A DNA stretch of 64,000 nt from Amycolatopsis lexingtonensis (GTDB lineage Bacteria > Actinomycetota > Actinomycetes > Mycobacteriales > Pseudonocardiaceae). This document shows positions 16,320 to 25,740 of this stretch, one piece after another. Both the position numbers and the translations under genes were made by a program. The notes beneath the pieces were generated by a model. It was given only the letters and a program-made list of their open reading frames with translations, was not told where the DNA came from and did not search any database. Positions within the stretch are counted from its first letter, which is position 1; every line of letters starts with the position of its first letter. The DNA lies in assembly GCF_014873755.1 (NCBI RefSeq), contig NZ_JADBEG010000001.1, positions 5,501,501-5,565,500 on the forward strand, given 5' to 3'.

Positions 16320-17477
16320 ATGGCCGCGCCAACCGTGACACCCGTCGGGACGTGGACGCCCGCCGGCACCCTGCCCGCCCCGGCCGCCTGGTACGGCCAG
16401 CACGACGGGCCCGTACTCCTCGCCGGCGGGGACGTCCTCGTGGCCGGCGGCGCGGACGCCGGCGGGGCCTCGGTCCCGGACACCGCCGTCTTCGACACCG
16501 CGCACACCCAGTGGCGCCCGGCGGCCGGCGGCCTGCACACGCCGCGGCGGCTGCACACGCTCACCCGCCTCGCGAACGGCAAGGTCCTCGCGGTCGGCGG
16601 GCTCAACGGCTCGACCGGCCTCCCTTCGGCCGAGCTGTTCGACCCCGGAACGGGCTCGTGGACCCCGACCGCGTCGCTGGAGACGGCGCGCTGGGGGCAC
16701 ACCGCCACGCTGCTCGACGACGGGACCGTCCTGGTCACCGGCGGCAGCACGGCCCGCGCCGGCGACGGCACGACCGCCCTGCGGTCCGCCGAGCGGTTCG
16801 ACCCCGACCCGGACCACCCCGCCTGGCACCCCGCGCCGGCGATGACCGACGCGCGGACCGCCCACACCGCGGTCCGGCTCGCGAACGGGCTCGTCCTGGT
16901 CGTCGGCGGGGTCGCCCCGGTCGGCGCCGCCGACGACCCGGCGCTCGCGTTCTGCGAGCTGTACGACCCCGGGCACGACAAGTGGACGACGACCGGCAGC
17001 CTCCGGCACGGCCGGCGCCACCACCGGGCGACCCTGCTGTCCGGCGGTGCCGTGCTGGTCACCGGTGGCACCGCGCCCGGTTCGCCGGGCACGACGCCGT
17101 TCGACCCGTTCAGCCAGCGGACCGTCGAGCGGTTCGACCCGGGCGCCGGCACGTGGACGGAAAAGGAGCCCATGCCCTCGGGCCGGGCGTTCCACCGCGC
17201 CGTGGCGCTGCCGGACGACCAGCTGCTGGTGGTCGGCGGCGCGCCGGGCGACCGCGACGAGTCCGGCTTCCGCAGCGCGCTCGTCTACGACGCGGGCAAG
17301 GACAAGTGGACGACCGCGCCCGGGCTGCGGGACGGGCGCTGGTCGTTCGGCGCGCTGGCGCTGGCGGACGGCCGGATCCTGGTCGCGGGCGGGGTCGCCC
17401 GGTCCGGCCTGGCCGCCGCCGACCCCGGCGTCACGGAATTGATCGCGACCGCCGAGGTTTCCGGGGAAACACCGTGA
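16320..17477 (+). CDS. Kelch-repeat beta-propeller protein
   Basis: 385 residues made almost wholly of Kelch-type blades: repeated units of the form LANGKVLAVGG, AELFDPGTGSWTPT and ALADGRILVAGG give about six to seven blades. No signal peptide is present. The ATG at 16320 is preceded by an AAAGGA site; a longer open frame beginning at 16182 lies within the previous gene and is rejected. The sequence resembles the C-terminal propeller of the preceding 1468-residue protein closely enough to suggest that a duplicated propeller exists once fused and once free. Kelch propellers usually bind protein or carbohydrate; an enzymatic galactose-oxidase role is not supported, since I see no matching N-terminal domains. 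Confidence 0.85.
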   Translation: MAAPTVTPVGTWTPAGTLPAPAAWYGQHDGPVLLAGGDVLVAGGADAGGASVPDTAVFDTAHTQWRPAAGGLHTPRRLHTLTRLANGKVLAVGGLNGSTGLPSAELFDPGTGSWTPTASLETARWGHTATLLDDGTVLVTGGSTARAGDGTTALRSAERFDPDPDHPAWHPAPAMTDARTAHTAVRLANGLVLVVGGVAPVGAADDPALAFCELYDPGHDKWTTTGSLRHGRRHHRATLLSGGAVLVTGGTAPGSPGTTPFDPFSQRTVERFDPGAGTWTEKEPMPSGRAFHRAVALPDDQLLVVGGAPGDRDESGFRSALVYDAGKDKWTTAPGLRDGRWSFGALALADGRILVAGGVARSGLAAADPGVTELIATAEVSGETP

Positions 17478-20400
17478 CCACCAACGCCTACACGTTCCTG
17501 CCGTGGCTGCGGGCCGGCATCAGCGCCCGCGTCGGCACCGACCCCGGCACGGCACAGCGGGCGAGCGTGCCCGTCGAACTGCTCGTGTCCGGTGACGCGA
17601 GTTCCACGCCCGTCACGAAGAACGTCCAGCTGTACGGGCCGGGAGACGTCATCGGGGTGGACCCGCGGGCGATCTCCCGGGTCGAGCCGCGGCCCGGGGT
17701 CGCGGGCGTGGAGCCCAACTTCCTGGCCCACATCGAGTTCTCCGAGGAGGACTTCCCGTGGCGCTACAGCCCGGCGCCGTCCGGCCCGGCGACGCAACGG
17801 CTCGCGCCGTGGCTCGCGCTGGTGGTCCTGGCGACCGGCACCGAGTTCACCGACGCGCCGGGCACCGGCCCGCTTCCCGCGATCGACGTGGCCGACCCGG
17901 CGGGCACGCTGCCGCCGCCGGACCAGCTCGGCGCGTGGGCGCACGTCCACGTCGACGGCTCGCTCACCGATCCGGTCGCCAGTGACAGCACCGGAGACGC
18001 CCTCGCCGCGCTGGAAGAAGTGCTGCGGGCCAACCCGGACAGCGCCTGCTCGCGGCTGGTCTGCCCGCGCCACCTCGGGCCGGACACCGCGTACGAGGCG
18101 TTCCTGGTGCCGGCCTTCGAAACCGGCAGGCTCGCCGGGCTCGGCTTCGACCCGGCGGCTTCGCCCGGCGCCCTGTACGCCGCGTGGGGCCCGCACTACC
18201 CGAACCGCCCGGCCGAAAACCGGCTGCCGTACTACCACCGCTGGGCGTTCCGCACCGGCACCGCCGGCGACTTCGAGTTCCTCGTGCGCCTGCTCACCCC
18301 GCGCAAGGCCGACGCGTCGGTCGGCAGGCGGCCGATCGACGCGCACCGCTCGCCCGGCTTCGACGTCCGCGGCATCGAAGAGCAGAACGGCGTGCTGCCG
18401 TTGGGTGGCGCCCTGCGCGTCCCGAACGTCACCGACCCCGCGGACGACTGGGACAACTTCTCCGGCGACCCGGACCGGCCGCCCTACCCGCGCCCCTTCC
18501 AGCAGGACCTCGCCGCCCTGATCGACCTGGCCGACGACTACCAGCGCCGGTCCCCGGGCGAGGCCCACGCGGCCGCCGGTCTGGCCCCCGGACCCGACCC
18601 GATCATCACGCCGCCGCTCTACGGGCGCTGGCATGCGCTGACGTCCCGGCTGCTGGACGACGAAGACGGCCACCCGGTTTCCCCGGAGCTGAGCCACAAC
18701 TGGGTGCACCGGCTGAACCTCGACCCGAGGTTCCGGGTCGCGGCCAACCTCGGCGCGCAGGTCGTGCGCGACCGCGAGGAAGAGCTGATGGCGGCCGCCT
18801 GGGCCCAGGTCGGCGACGTGCTCGTGGCCAACGGCCGGATCCGCGCCGCCCAGCTGGCCCGCGAGGTCGGCCACGTGCTGCAGACCAAGCACGTGGACCC
18901 GCCGGCCGGGACGGGTTTGCGCGCCCTCGCCGCGTCGCCGGAGCGGTCCGGCCGGGCGCTCACCCTGACCGCGCCCGCTCACCCCCGCGTGACGACGACG
19001 TCGGCGGACGGCGGCACGGCCGGGCTGGTCGCGAGCACCGCCGACACGGTCGCCGTCGGGTTCCGGGTCGCGTCGAGCCGGGTGGCCGCGGCACCGGTTT
19101 CGCCCGGGATGCGGCGGATCATCCGGCCCGGCGCCCGGCTCGTCAAGACGCTGGACTTCCCCGAAGGCCGCCGCCCGGACGGCCTGCTGTCCAGAATGGA
19201 CGATCCGGTGGCCCCGGTGGCGGCCGCGCCGGTCAAGGTCACGCCGGGCGCGCTCGTCACGCCGCGGGACGTGACCGCCGTCCTGCACCCCGAGCGGCCA
19301 CCGGACGCCGACCCGGTCGGCGTCCTGCCGCTCAGTCCCGACTTCGTGCTGCGGGCGCCCGGCGACCCCGTCGTGCCGCACCCCGGCACGACGGACAGCG
19401 CCGAGGCGCAGCGGTTCAAGGCCGCGCTTCGCGAGCTGCACCAGGGGTTCGACGCCGGCCGGGCGGTGGGCGAGACGCCCGAGCCGCCCGCGCTGAACCT
19501 GGCCGGCACGACCACCGACACCCTCGCCGGGCTGCGGTCCGACGACACCGTGCCGCGGGCGCTGCTCGACGGCGTGGTGAGCCTGCCCGAGCGGTTGCGC
19601 CCGTTCGCCGAGCAGTTCACCGAAGCCATGGCGTACCCGGTGTTCGACGTCCCGATGTTCCGGTCGCTGCTGGACGTCTCCCTGGACGCGTTCGTGCCGA
19701 ACCTGGGCCTGCTGCCACCGAACTCGCTGACGCTGCTGGAAAACAACTACGAGTTCATCGAGTCCTACCTCGCCGGGCTCAACCACGAGATGGCCCGCGA
19801 GCTGCTGTGGCGCGAGTTCCCGACCGACCAGCGCGGGACGCCGTTCCGCCAGTTCTGGGACGCGCTCTCGCCCGCCGGGGACATCCCGCCGATGCACGAG
19901 TGGTCGACGGCCACCCGGCTGGGCGACAACGCCCACCGGCGCGGCGACCTCGTCTTCGTCGTGCGCGGCGACCTGCTGCGCAAGTACCCGACGACCGCCG
20001 TCTACGCGCAGCGGGCGGAGTGGCCGCCCGGCCCGGACGGGCTTCCCGACAAGACGAAGCCGCGACGGCTGGTCGAACCGCCGTCCGCGGCGGACATCCA
20101 GCTGCCGCGCTACGAAGCCACCGCCGGCCCGGACATCTACCTGCTCGGATTCGACCTGACCGCCGAACGGGCGGTCGGCGGTCCGGACGACGCCGGCTGG
20201 TTCTTCGTGCTGAAGGAACGTCCCGGCGACCCGAGGTTCGGCGTCGACGACGGCCCGCCGGGGCCCGTCGAGGTGTGGAACGACCTCACCTGGTCCGATG
20301 TGGACCCCGCCGGCCGCGGCTTCCTCGTGCTCGACCCGGCCGTCACGGTGGCGCTGGGCGGGTTCGACGGATCCGATGACGACGCCGAAAAAGCCGATCA

Positions 20401-20524
20401 GCGCGCCGAAGACGAGAACCTGCCGCCCTGGTCCGCGGGGCTGTCCTCCGCCGACCTCGCCTACCTGCTGTTCCAGGTGCCGGTCATGGTCGCCGTGCAC
20501 GCCAAGGAGATGGTGCCCCGATGA
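17474..20524 (+). CDS. Large conserved-looking protein of unknown function (1016 aa)
   Basis: 1016 residues from a GTG that overlaps the previous stop by four bases (GTGA). It starts VTTNAYTFLPWLRAGI with no signal peptide or membrane segment. Two stretches look strongly constrained: SHNWVHRLNLDPRFRVAANL at about residues 405-425, and a late block (NHEMARELLWREFPTDQRGT and FRQFWD at about 770-800) followed by many prolines. I recall similar late blocks in unannotated proteins of other bacteria but know no function. The coupling to its neighbours suggests the product is made in proportion to the Kelch and 1739-residue proteins and may assemble with them. Confidence 0.6.
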   Translation: MTTNAYTFLPWLRAGISARVGTDPGTAQRASVPVELLVSGDASSTPVTKNVQLYGPGDVIGVDPRAISRVEPRPGVAGVEPNFLAHIEFSEEDFPWRYSPAPSGPATQRLAPWLALVVLATGTEFTDAPGTGPLPAIDVADPAGTLPPPDQLGAWAHVHVDGSLTDPVASDSTGDALAALEEVLRANPDSACSRLVCPRHLGPDTAYEAFLVPAFETGRLAGLGFDPAASPGALYAAWGPHYPNRPAENRLPYYHRWAFRTGTAGDFEFLVRLLTPRKADASVGRRPIDAHRSPGFDVRGIEEQNGVLPLGGALRVPNVTDPADDWDNFSGDPDRPPYPRPFQQDLAALIDLADDYQRRSPGEAHAAAGLAPGPDPIITPPLYGRWHALTSRLLDDEDGHPVSPELSHNWVHRLNLDPRFRVAANLGAQVVRDREEELMAAAWAQVGDVLVANGRIRAAQLAREVGHVLQTKHVDPPAGTGLRALAASPERSGRALTLTAPAHPRVTTTSADGGTAGLVASTADTVAVGFRVASSRVAAAPVSPGMRRIIRPGARLVKTLDFPEGRRPDGLLSRMDDPVAPVAAAPVKVTPGALVTPRDVTAVLHPERPPDADPVGVLPLSPDFVLRAPGDPVVPHPGTTDSAEAQRFKAALRELHQGFDAGRAVGETPEPPALNLAGTTTDTLAGLRSDDTVPRALLDGVVSLPERLRPFAEQFTEAMAYPVFDVPMFRSLLDVSLDAFVPNLGLLPPNSLTLLENNYEFIESYLAGLNHEMARELLWREFPTDQRGTPFRQFWDALSPAGDIPPMHEWSTATRLGDNAHRRGDLVFVVRGDLLRKYPTTAVYAQRAEWPPGPDGLPDKTKPRRLVEPPSAADIQLPRYEATAGPDIYLLGFDLTAERAVGGPDDAGWFFVLKERPGDPRFGVDDGPPGPVEVWNDLTWSDVDPAGRGFLVLDPAVTVALGGFDGSDDDAEKADQRAEDENLPPWSAGLSSADLAYLLFQVPVMVAVHAKEMVPR

Positions 20525-23500
20525 CCGCGCTCAGTGACGACTTCCCGGTGCTGCTCGCCCCGGTCCGCGTCGAGACCCGGTTCACCCCGACGGAACTGCT
20601 GGTCCGGGTCTTCCCGGACGAGTGGGCGGTCGACAAGTCCGAGCCGAAACCCGCCGACGCCGAGATCGCGGCGCTCGACGCGTACTGGACGGCCCGCTGG
20701 GCCGCCGGCGGCCGGGAGGCGCCGCTGCGGGCGGCGTGGCAGGAACTGGCGGCGCGGGTGCCACCCGGCCGGGCGGACTGGCTGCTGCGCACCCGGGTCC
20801 CGGCCAACCCGGCCGACGAACCCGCCGGCGTGGCGGCCGGCACCGTGGTGCTCGTCATCCGCACCGCGACGGCGGTGGCCGCGAACGACCGGGCGCCGTC
20901 GGTCGCGTACTGGACGGCGGTGTGGCGGGCGCACGGCGACCGCACGCTGCTGCGCCAGGCCGACGCCGCGCTCGACAACGCCGTGAAGAACGCCGGCCGC
21001 GCCGCCGGGATCCGTGCCCGCCGTCCGGCCGGGGTGGACGCCGCGGCCGCGACACCGCCGCCGGCGAACTCGACCCCCGAACCGGTGGTGGTCGCGTTCC
21101 TCGTCCTGCCCGCGCCCGCGACGGGCACCGTCGCGACCGCCGCGTGGACGCAGGGCGCGCGGGCGCGGCTGCTGCCGGACAAGTTCCAGGTGCTCGGCTT
21201 CACCGGCGGGCGGCAGGTGGTGTCGGTGACCGGCGCGGCCGTGCCGGCCACCCTGGCGGTGAGCCCGGACCCGGCCGCGGTGGACCAGATCAGCGTGAAC
21301 GAGCAGACCGGCGTGCTGCACGTCCCGGACGACCTGCGCTGGCTCGTCGACTTCGACCGCGCGGTCGCCGTCGGGATGGGCATGCGGATCCCGCTGACCG
21401 ACGAGATCCGCGACGGTCTCGAGCGGCTCGTCGTGCTCGGGTTGCGAGAACAGGCCACCCCGGCCCAGTCGGCGACGGCCCTCGCCGACCTGATCACCCG
21501 GCAGCTGCGTGGCCCGGACGGGTTTTCCCTGCTGCCGCAGGGAACTCCGACGAACAACTCGGAGGCGGCCGACGCCGGCCGGCCCGCCGAGGCCGAGGCG
21601 GACTCCGTGCGCGCCGGCACAGCGGCTCCGGCCGCGGCGGCCGCGGACTGGACGACCCGGACCGACGGGCAGCAGCTCGCCGACCTGCTCGGCATCGGCA
21701 CGGGCGTGCTGGCCGGGATGCCGAACGCGAACAGCACGGACGTCCGTGACGCGCGCGCGGCGAACACCGCGCTGTGGCCGGCGACCTGGGGCTACTTCCT
21801 GCAGACGGCGCTGCACCCGCTGCTCGGCCCGGCCGCGGTCACCGCGACGCGGGACTTCTTCCTGAAGTACGTGTCCGGGCGCGGCCCGCTCCCCGCGGTC
21901 AAGATCGGGCGGCAGCCGTACGGGATCCTGCCGACGACCGCGTTCTCCCGCCTCGCCTTCCCGGCCACGGCCACGCACCGCCGTGCGCTCAACCGGGTGC
22001 TGACCGAAGCGGGCCTCGACTGGGCGACGGCCGCCGAGCAGGTCCCGCACCTCGGCGGGGCGGCCGACGACGCGCACCAGCACCTGCTCGACCTCCTCGC
22101 CCTGCACCCGACCTCGGCCGAACACCACCAGCGGTACGCCCAGAGCGTCGAAGACCTTTTCAACCGGGAGAACCTCGGCGGGCTCGGTGCCACCGTGCCG
22201 TCCACAGTGGAGGCACTGGGACTGCCCGGCCCGGTGCGGGAGCTGCTCGGCCGGTTCGGCGCGGGCCAGGACCCGGACCTGCTGCGCCGGCTGTTCACCG
22301 ACTTCCAGCAACCGCTGCTGGCGCCGCTGGTCGACGACCGGCCGCTGTCGGAGACCGACCCGATCCGGCCATACACGACCGACGGCCGGGACTACCTGAG
22401 CTGGCTGGCCGGCCTGGCCCGCACGGACCTGAACGGCATCCGGCTGGAGTCGGGTTTCGCCGAGGACGCGCGGCCCGCGGCGCTGCTGTACCTGTTGCTG
22501 CGCCACGCTTTGCTGCTCGGCTGGGACGACGCGGCCCGCGCGCTCACGGCCGCCGCCGGCGTCCCGGCCGGCCCGCCCGTCGACCCGCCGTTCATCCACG
22601 TCCGGCTGCCCGGACCGGACGAGGATCCGGCGAGCGAGAGCCGTTTCCGGCTGCTGTACTCGCCGAACCCGCCCGTCACCGGGCACGCCGACCAGCTGCT
22701 GGTGGACTTCATCCCGGGCGCGCTGTCGTCGTCGGGGCCGACCGCCGCGCTCGACGAGCAGGCGCGCTCGCTCGACGTGCTCAAGACGTTGCCGACCGCG
22801 AAGCTGGAGCGGGTCCTGGCCGAGCACCTCGACCTGGCCACCTACCGGCTCGACGCGTGGCGGCTCGGCCTCGCGAACGAACGGCTCACCGAGCTGCGGT
22901 TCGCCCCGGACGGCACGGCCAAGCCCGGGCTGCACCTCGGCGCGTACGGCTTCCTCGAGAACGTCCGGCCGCACGCGGCGAACCTCGAGCCGGTCACGCT
23001 GAGCGGCCCGCTGGCGACCGTCTTTGCCGGTACCAAGCCCTTGCTGCACGACCCGGAAAACAAGGGTTTCGCGCACGCACCCTCCCTCAGCCACGCCCGC
23101 ACGGCCGCGGTGCTGCGCGCCGGCCACGTCGCGAACGAGACACCGGGGAACGCCGATCCGTTCGCGGTCGACCTCAGCTCCGCCCGGGTCCGGGTCGCAC
23201 TGTCCATCTTGGACGGAATGCGCCAGGGCCAGTCGCTCGGGGCGCTGCTCGGCTACCGGTTCGAGCGCGGCCTGCACGACCGGGACGCCGAAGCCGAAGT
23301 GGACGAGTTCATCGCGGGCCTGCGCCTGAAGTTCCCGTTGCGGGCGGCCAAGATCCCGCAGACCGCGGGCGCCGCCCCGGACGAGATCGGGCAGGTGGAG
23401 GCCCGCAACGTCGTCGACGGTCTCGCGCTCGCGCGGCACCTGAGCCGCAACGACGTGTCACGGCGCTACCCCTTCGACCTCGACGGGCTCCCGGAAGCCT

Positions 23501-25740
23501 CGCCGGCGCAGGCACAGGCGATCGGCGAGGAGGCCGAACGGCTGCTCGACGCCAACGACGCCGTCGCCGACCTCGCCGTCGCCGAGGCGACCCACCAGGC
23601 ACTGGGCGGCAACCCGGAACGCGCGTCCGCGACCCTCGACGCGTACGCCAAGGACGGCCTGCCGCCCGACCCCGCCGTCATCCGGACCCCGCGCGGCGGA
23701 ACCACGCTCACGCACCGGTTCGGCCTGCGCCTGCGGACCGGCCTGCACCCGAACGGCGGGGCGAGCCCGCGCGCGAAGGCCGAGCCGGCGGTGGACGACT
23801 GGCTGCCGTCGCTGTTCCCGCCCGCGCGGTCGGTCGCCGCGGTCGTCCGGTGGACCGACCCGGTGAACGGGCACGAGCGCCGCGAGGAGATCACCCAGGA
23901 CGACCTGGACCTCTCCCCGATCGACCTGCTGTGGCTGGTGCGGCCGGTCGGGGACGCAAGCCGGACCGACCTCGACGACCGGATCATCGGCGCCGTCGTG
24001 GACCGGTTCCACCCGCGCCCGGACGCCGTGCCGTCGATCCGCTACACCGAACGCTCCGCGGACGACGACACGATCACGTTCTTCGAGCTGTCCCCGCTGA
24101 TCGCCGCCCTGCGGACGCTGCTGACCACGGCCCGGCCGCTCACGCCGACGGACCTGGTGCCGCCGGCCGGGCCGGTCACCGTGGACCGGTCGCTCGACGA
24201 CACCATTTCCGTGTCGCGGCAACGTCCCGACGCGGTCCGCGACGCGCTCGACGATCTCGCCGACGACGTGGCCGACTACATCCGCGACCTGGAACGGCTC
24301 TACCCGCCGGCCCCGGCCGTCCCCCGGCGCCACGACATCGCCGAGGACATCGACACGCTCCTCACCCGCTACGGCGGGCTGGCGACCACGGCGGGCGGGT
24401 TCGGCATGCTGCGCAGCGGCTGGGGCGAGCTGACCGCGTGGCGGCGCGGGGTGTTCACCGGCGTGCTGGCCGACGTCGCGGCGACCGCCGACCGGCTGGC
24501 CCGGGCGCTCACCGAAGCCGACACGCTGCTCGCGCTGTACGACCTGCTGCCGAACACCACGCCGGACGCCGAACGCTTCCGGCAGCTGCGGGCGGCCGAA
24601 CGGCTGCTCCGGACCACGCCGGATCCCGACCCGCCGGACCGCCCCAGCGGCTTCCGCGGTGACCTGCGCCGGGCCCGCAACGACCTCGCCGGCCGGATCG
24701 ACGACCTGCGGGAGGTCGCCGGCACGAGCCGGACCACGCTCAGCGGCCTGCTGGACGAGGTCGGCGACCTGCTTCCGCTGTCCGATGTGGACCCGGTCGG
24801 GCTGGACCTGAACCCGGTGCTCGACCAGGTGGTCGCGTTCGGCGCCGAGCTGCTCTCGCGGGCCCGCGCGCTCGCGGCGGAGGTCGCCGCGCGGATGACC
24901 GCCTCGGCCGCCGCGCTCGCGGAAGCGGACGCGGCCCGCACCGATCCGGACGAGGCACGGGCGACGCTCGACGCGCTGCGGGCCCTGCTCGGCGAGGACG
25001 TCCTCGTGGTGCCCGAGTACACGCTCCCGGACGACCTCGGCGACGGCCTGCACGACGCGTTCGACGACAGCGACGACCTGGTGCGGCACCTGACCCAGGC
25101 CCCCGTGCTCCGGGACTTCCCGGTGGACGACTGGCTGCACGGCGTCGCCCGGGTCCGGGAGATGCCCCGCCTGTGGGAGCGGGTGGTGCTGCTGAGCGAC
25201 GCGCTGCGCGATCGCGACGGCCTGCTCGGCGACGACCCCGGCGACGACGGGCCGGTGCTGCACCCCGTCCAGCTGCCGTTCCGGGCGGACGACCACTGGC
25301 TGGCCATGGAGCTGGCCGCGGGCGCGACGGTCGACGAGGACCGCCTCCTGTTCACCGCGCACTACGCCGACGAGCCGTCCCGCGGCGACGGGCCGTCGTG
25401 CGGGCTGCTGTTCGACGAGTGGACCGAGGTCCTGCCCGCCGACCGGGAGACCACGGGGATCGCGGTGCACGCCGACAGCCCGGACTCCGAGCCGCCGCAG
25501 AGCATGCTGCTGGTCGTGCCCCCGGTCCGCACCGGGACGTGGCAGACCGCCGACCTGGTCGCGGCGGTGACCGAGACGTTCGACCTGGCCCGCACCCGGC
25601 TGGTCGAGCCGGCCCAGCTCGACGGCACCGGGTACGCGCAGCTGCTCCCGGCGACCGTGCTGTCCGCGACGCGGCGGCCCATCACGATCAGCACCGACCT
25701 GGCGACCGCCACCACGCGCTGGAAGGCAGACCATGACTGA
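20521..25740 (+). CDS. Giant protein of unknown function (1739 aa)
   Basis: 1739 residues; the ATG overlaps the previous stop (ATGA). The N-terminus reads FPVLLAPVRVETRFTPTELL and then VRVFPDEWAVDKSEPKP, a conserved-looking start. The middle contains GRQPYGILPTTAFSRL (near residue 460) and DFIPGALSSSGPTAALDEQA, and the last 700 residues are rich in Asp/Leu/Arg helices with likely coiled-coil (AARMTASAAALAEADAARTD). It ends in a compact domain with HYADEPSRGDGPSCGLLFDEW. No signal peptide, transmembrane helix or recognisable enzyme motif was found. Size and position suggest the main structural component of the operon's product, by inference. Confidence 0.6.
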   Translation: MTALSDDFPVLLAPVRVETRFTPTELLVRVFPDEWAVDKSEPKPADAEIAALDAYWTARWAAGGREAPLRAAWQELAARVPPGRADWLLRTRVPANPADEPAGVAAGTVVLVIRTATAVAANDRAPSVAYWTAVWRAHGDRTLLRQADAALDNAVKNAGRAAGIRARRPAGVDAAAATPPPANSTPEPVVVAFLVLPAPATGTVATAAWTQGARARLLPDKFQVLGFTGGRQVVSVTGAAVPATLAVSPDPAAVDQISVNEQTGVLHVPDDLRWLVDFDRAVAVGMGMRIPLTDEIRDGLERLVVLGLREQATPAQSATALADLITRQLRGPDGFSLLPQGTPTNNSEAADAGRPAEAEADSVRAGTAAPAAAAADWTTRTDGQQLADLLGIGTGVLAGMPNANSTDVRDARAANTALWPATWGYFLQTALHPLLGPAAVTATRDFFLKYVSGRGPLPAVKIGRQPYGILPTTAFSRLAFPATATHRRALNRVLTEAGLDWATAAEQVPHLGGAADDAHQHLLDLLALHPTSAEHHQRYAQSVEDLFNRENLGGLGATVPSTVEALGLPGPVRELLGRFGAGQDPDLLRRLFTDFQQPLLAPLVDDRPLSETDPIRPYTTDGRDYLSWLAGLARTDLNGIRLESGFAEDARPAALLYLLLRHALLLGWDDAARALTAAAGVPAGPPVDPPFIHVRLPGPDEDPASESRFRLLYSPNPPVTGHADQLLVDFIPGALSSSGPTAALDEQARSLDVLKTLPTAKLERVLAEHLDLATYRLDAWRLGLANERLTELRFAPDGTAKPGLHLGAYGFLENVRPHAANLEPVTLSGPLATVFAGTKPLLHDPENKGFAHAPSLSHARTAAVLRAGHVANETPGNADPFAVDLSSARVRVALSILDGMRQGQSLGALLGYRFERGLHDRDAEAEVDEFIAGLRLKFPLRAAKIPQTAGAAPDEIGQVEARNVVDGLALARHLSRNDVSRRYPFDLDGLPEASPAQAQAIGEEAERLLDANDAVADLAVAEATHQALGGNPERASATLDAYAKDGLPPDPAVIRTPRGGTTLTHRFGLRLRTGLHPNGGASPRAKAEPAVDDWLPSLFPPARSVAAVVRWTDPVNGHERREEITQDDLDLSPIDLLWLVRPVGDASRTDLDDRIIGAVVDRFHPRPDAVPSIRYTERSADDDTITFFELSPLIAALRTLLTTARPLTPTDLVPPAGPVTVDRSLDDTISVSRQRPDAVRDALDDLADDVADYIRDLERLYPPAPAVPRRHDIAEDIDTLLTRYGGLATTAGGFGMLRSGWGELTAWRRGVFTGVLADVAATADRLARALTEADTLLALYDLLPNTTPDAERFRQLRAAERLLRTTPDPDPPDRPSGFRGDLRRARNDLAGRIDDLREVAGTSRTTLSGLLDEVGDLLPLSDVDPVGLDLNPVLDQVVAFGAELLSRARALAAEVAARMTASAAALAEADAARTDPDEARATLDALRALLGEDVLVVPEYTLPDDLGDGLHDAFDDSDDLVRHLTQAPVLRDFPVDDWLHGVARVREMPRLWERVVLLSDALRDRDGLLGDDPGDDGPVLHPVQLPFRADDHWLAMELAAGATVDEDRLLFTAHYADEPSRGDGPSCGLLFDEWTEVLPADRETTGIAVHADSPDSEPPQSMLLVVPPVRTGTWQTADLVAAVTETFDLARTRLVEPAQLDGTGYAQLLPATVLSATRRPITISTDLATATTRWKADHD

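Noticed and set aside
12682..16341. 1219-residue open frame on the minus strand opposite the DUF6603-like gene
   Set aside because: Arg/Gly/His-rich antisense shadow caused by high GC; no ribosome binding site and no family features, while the plus strand has recognisable Kelch repeats.
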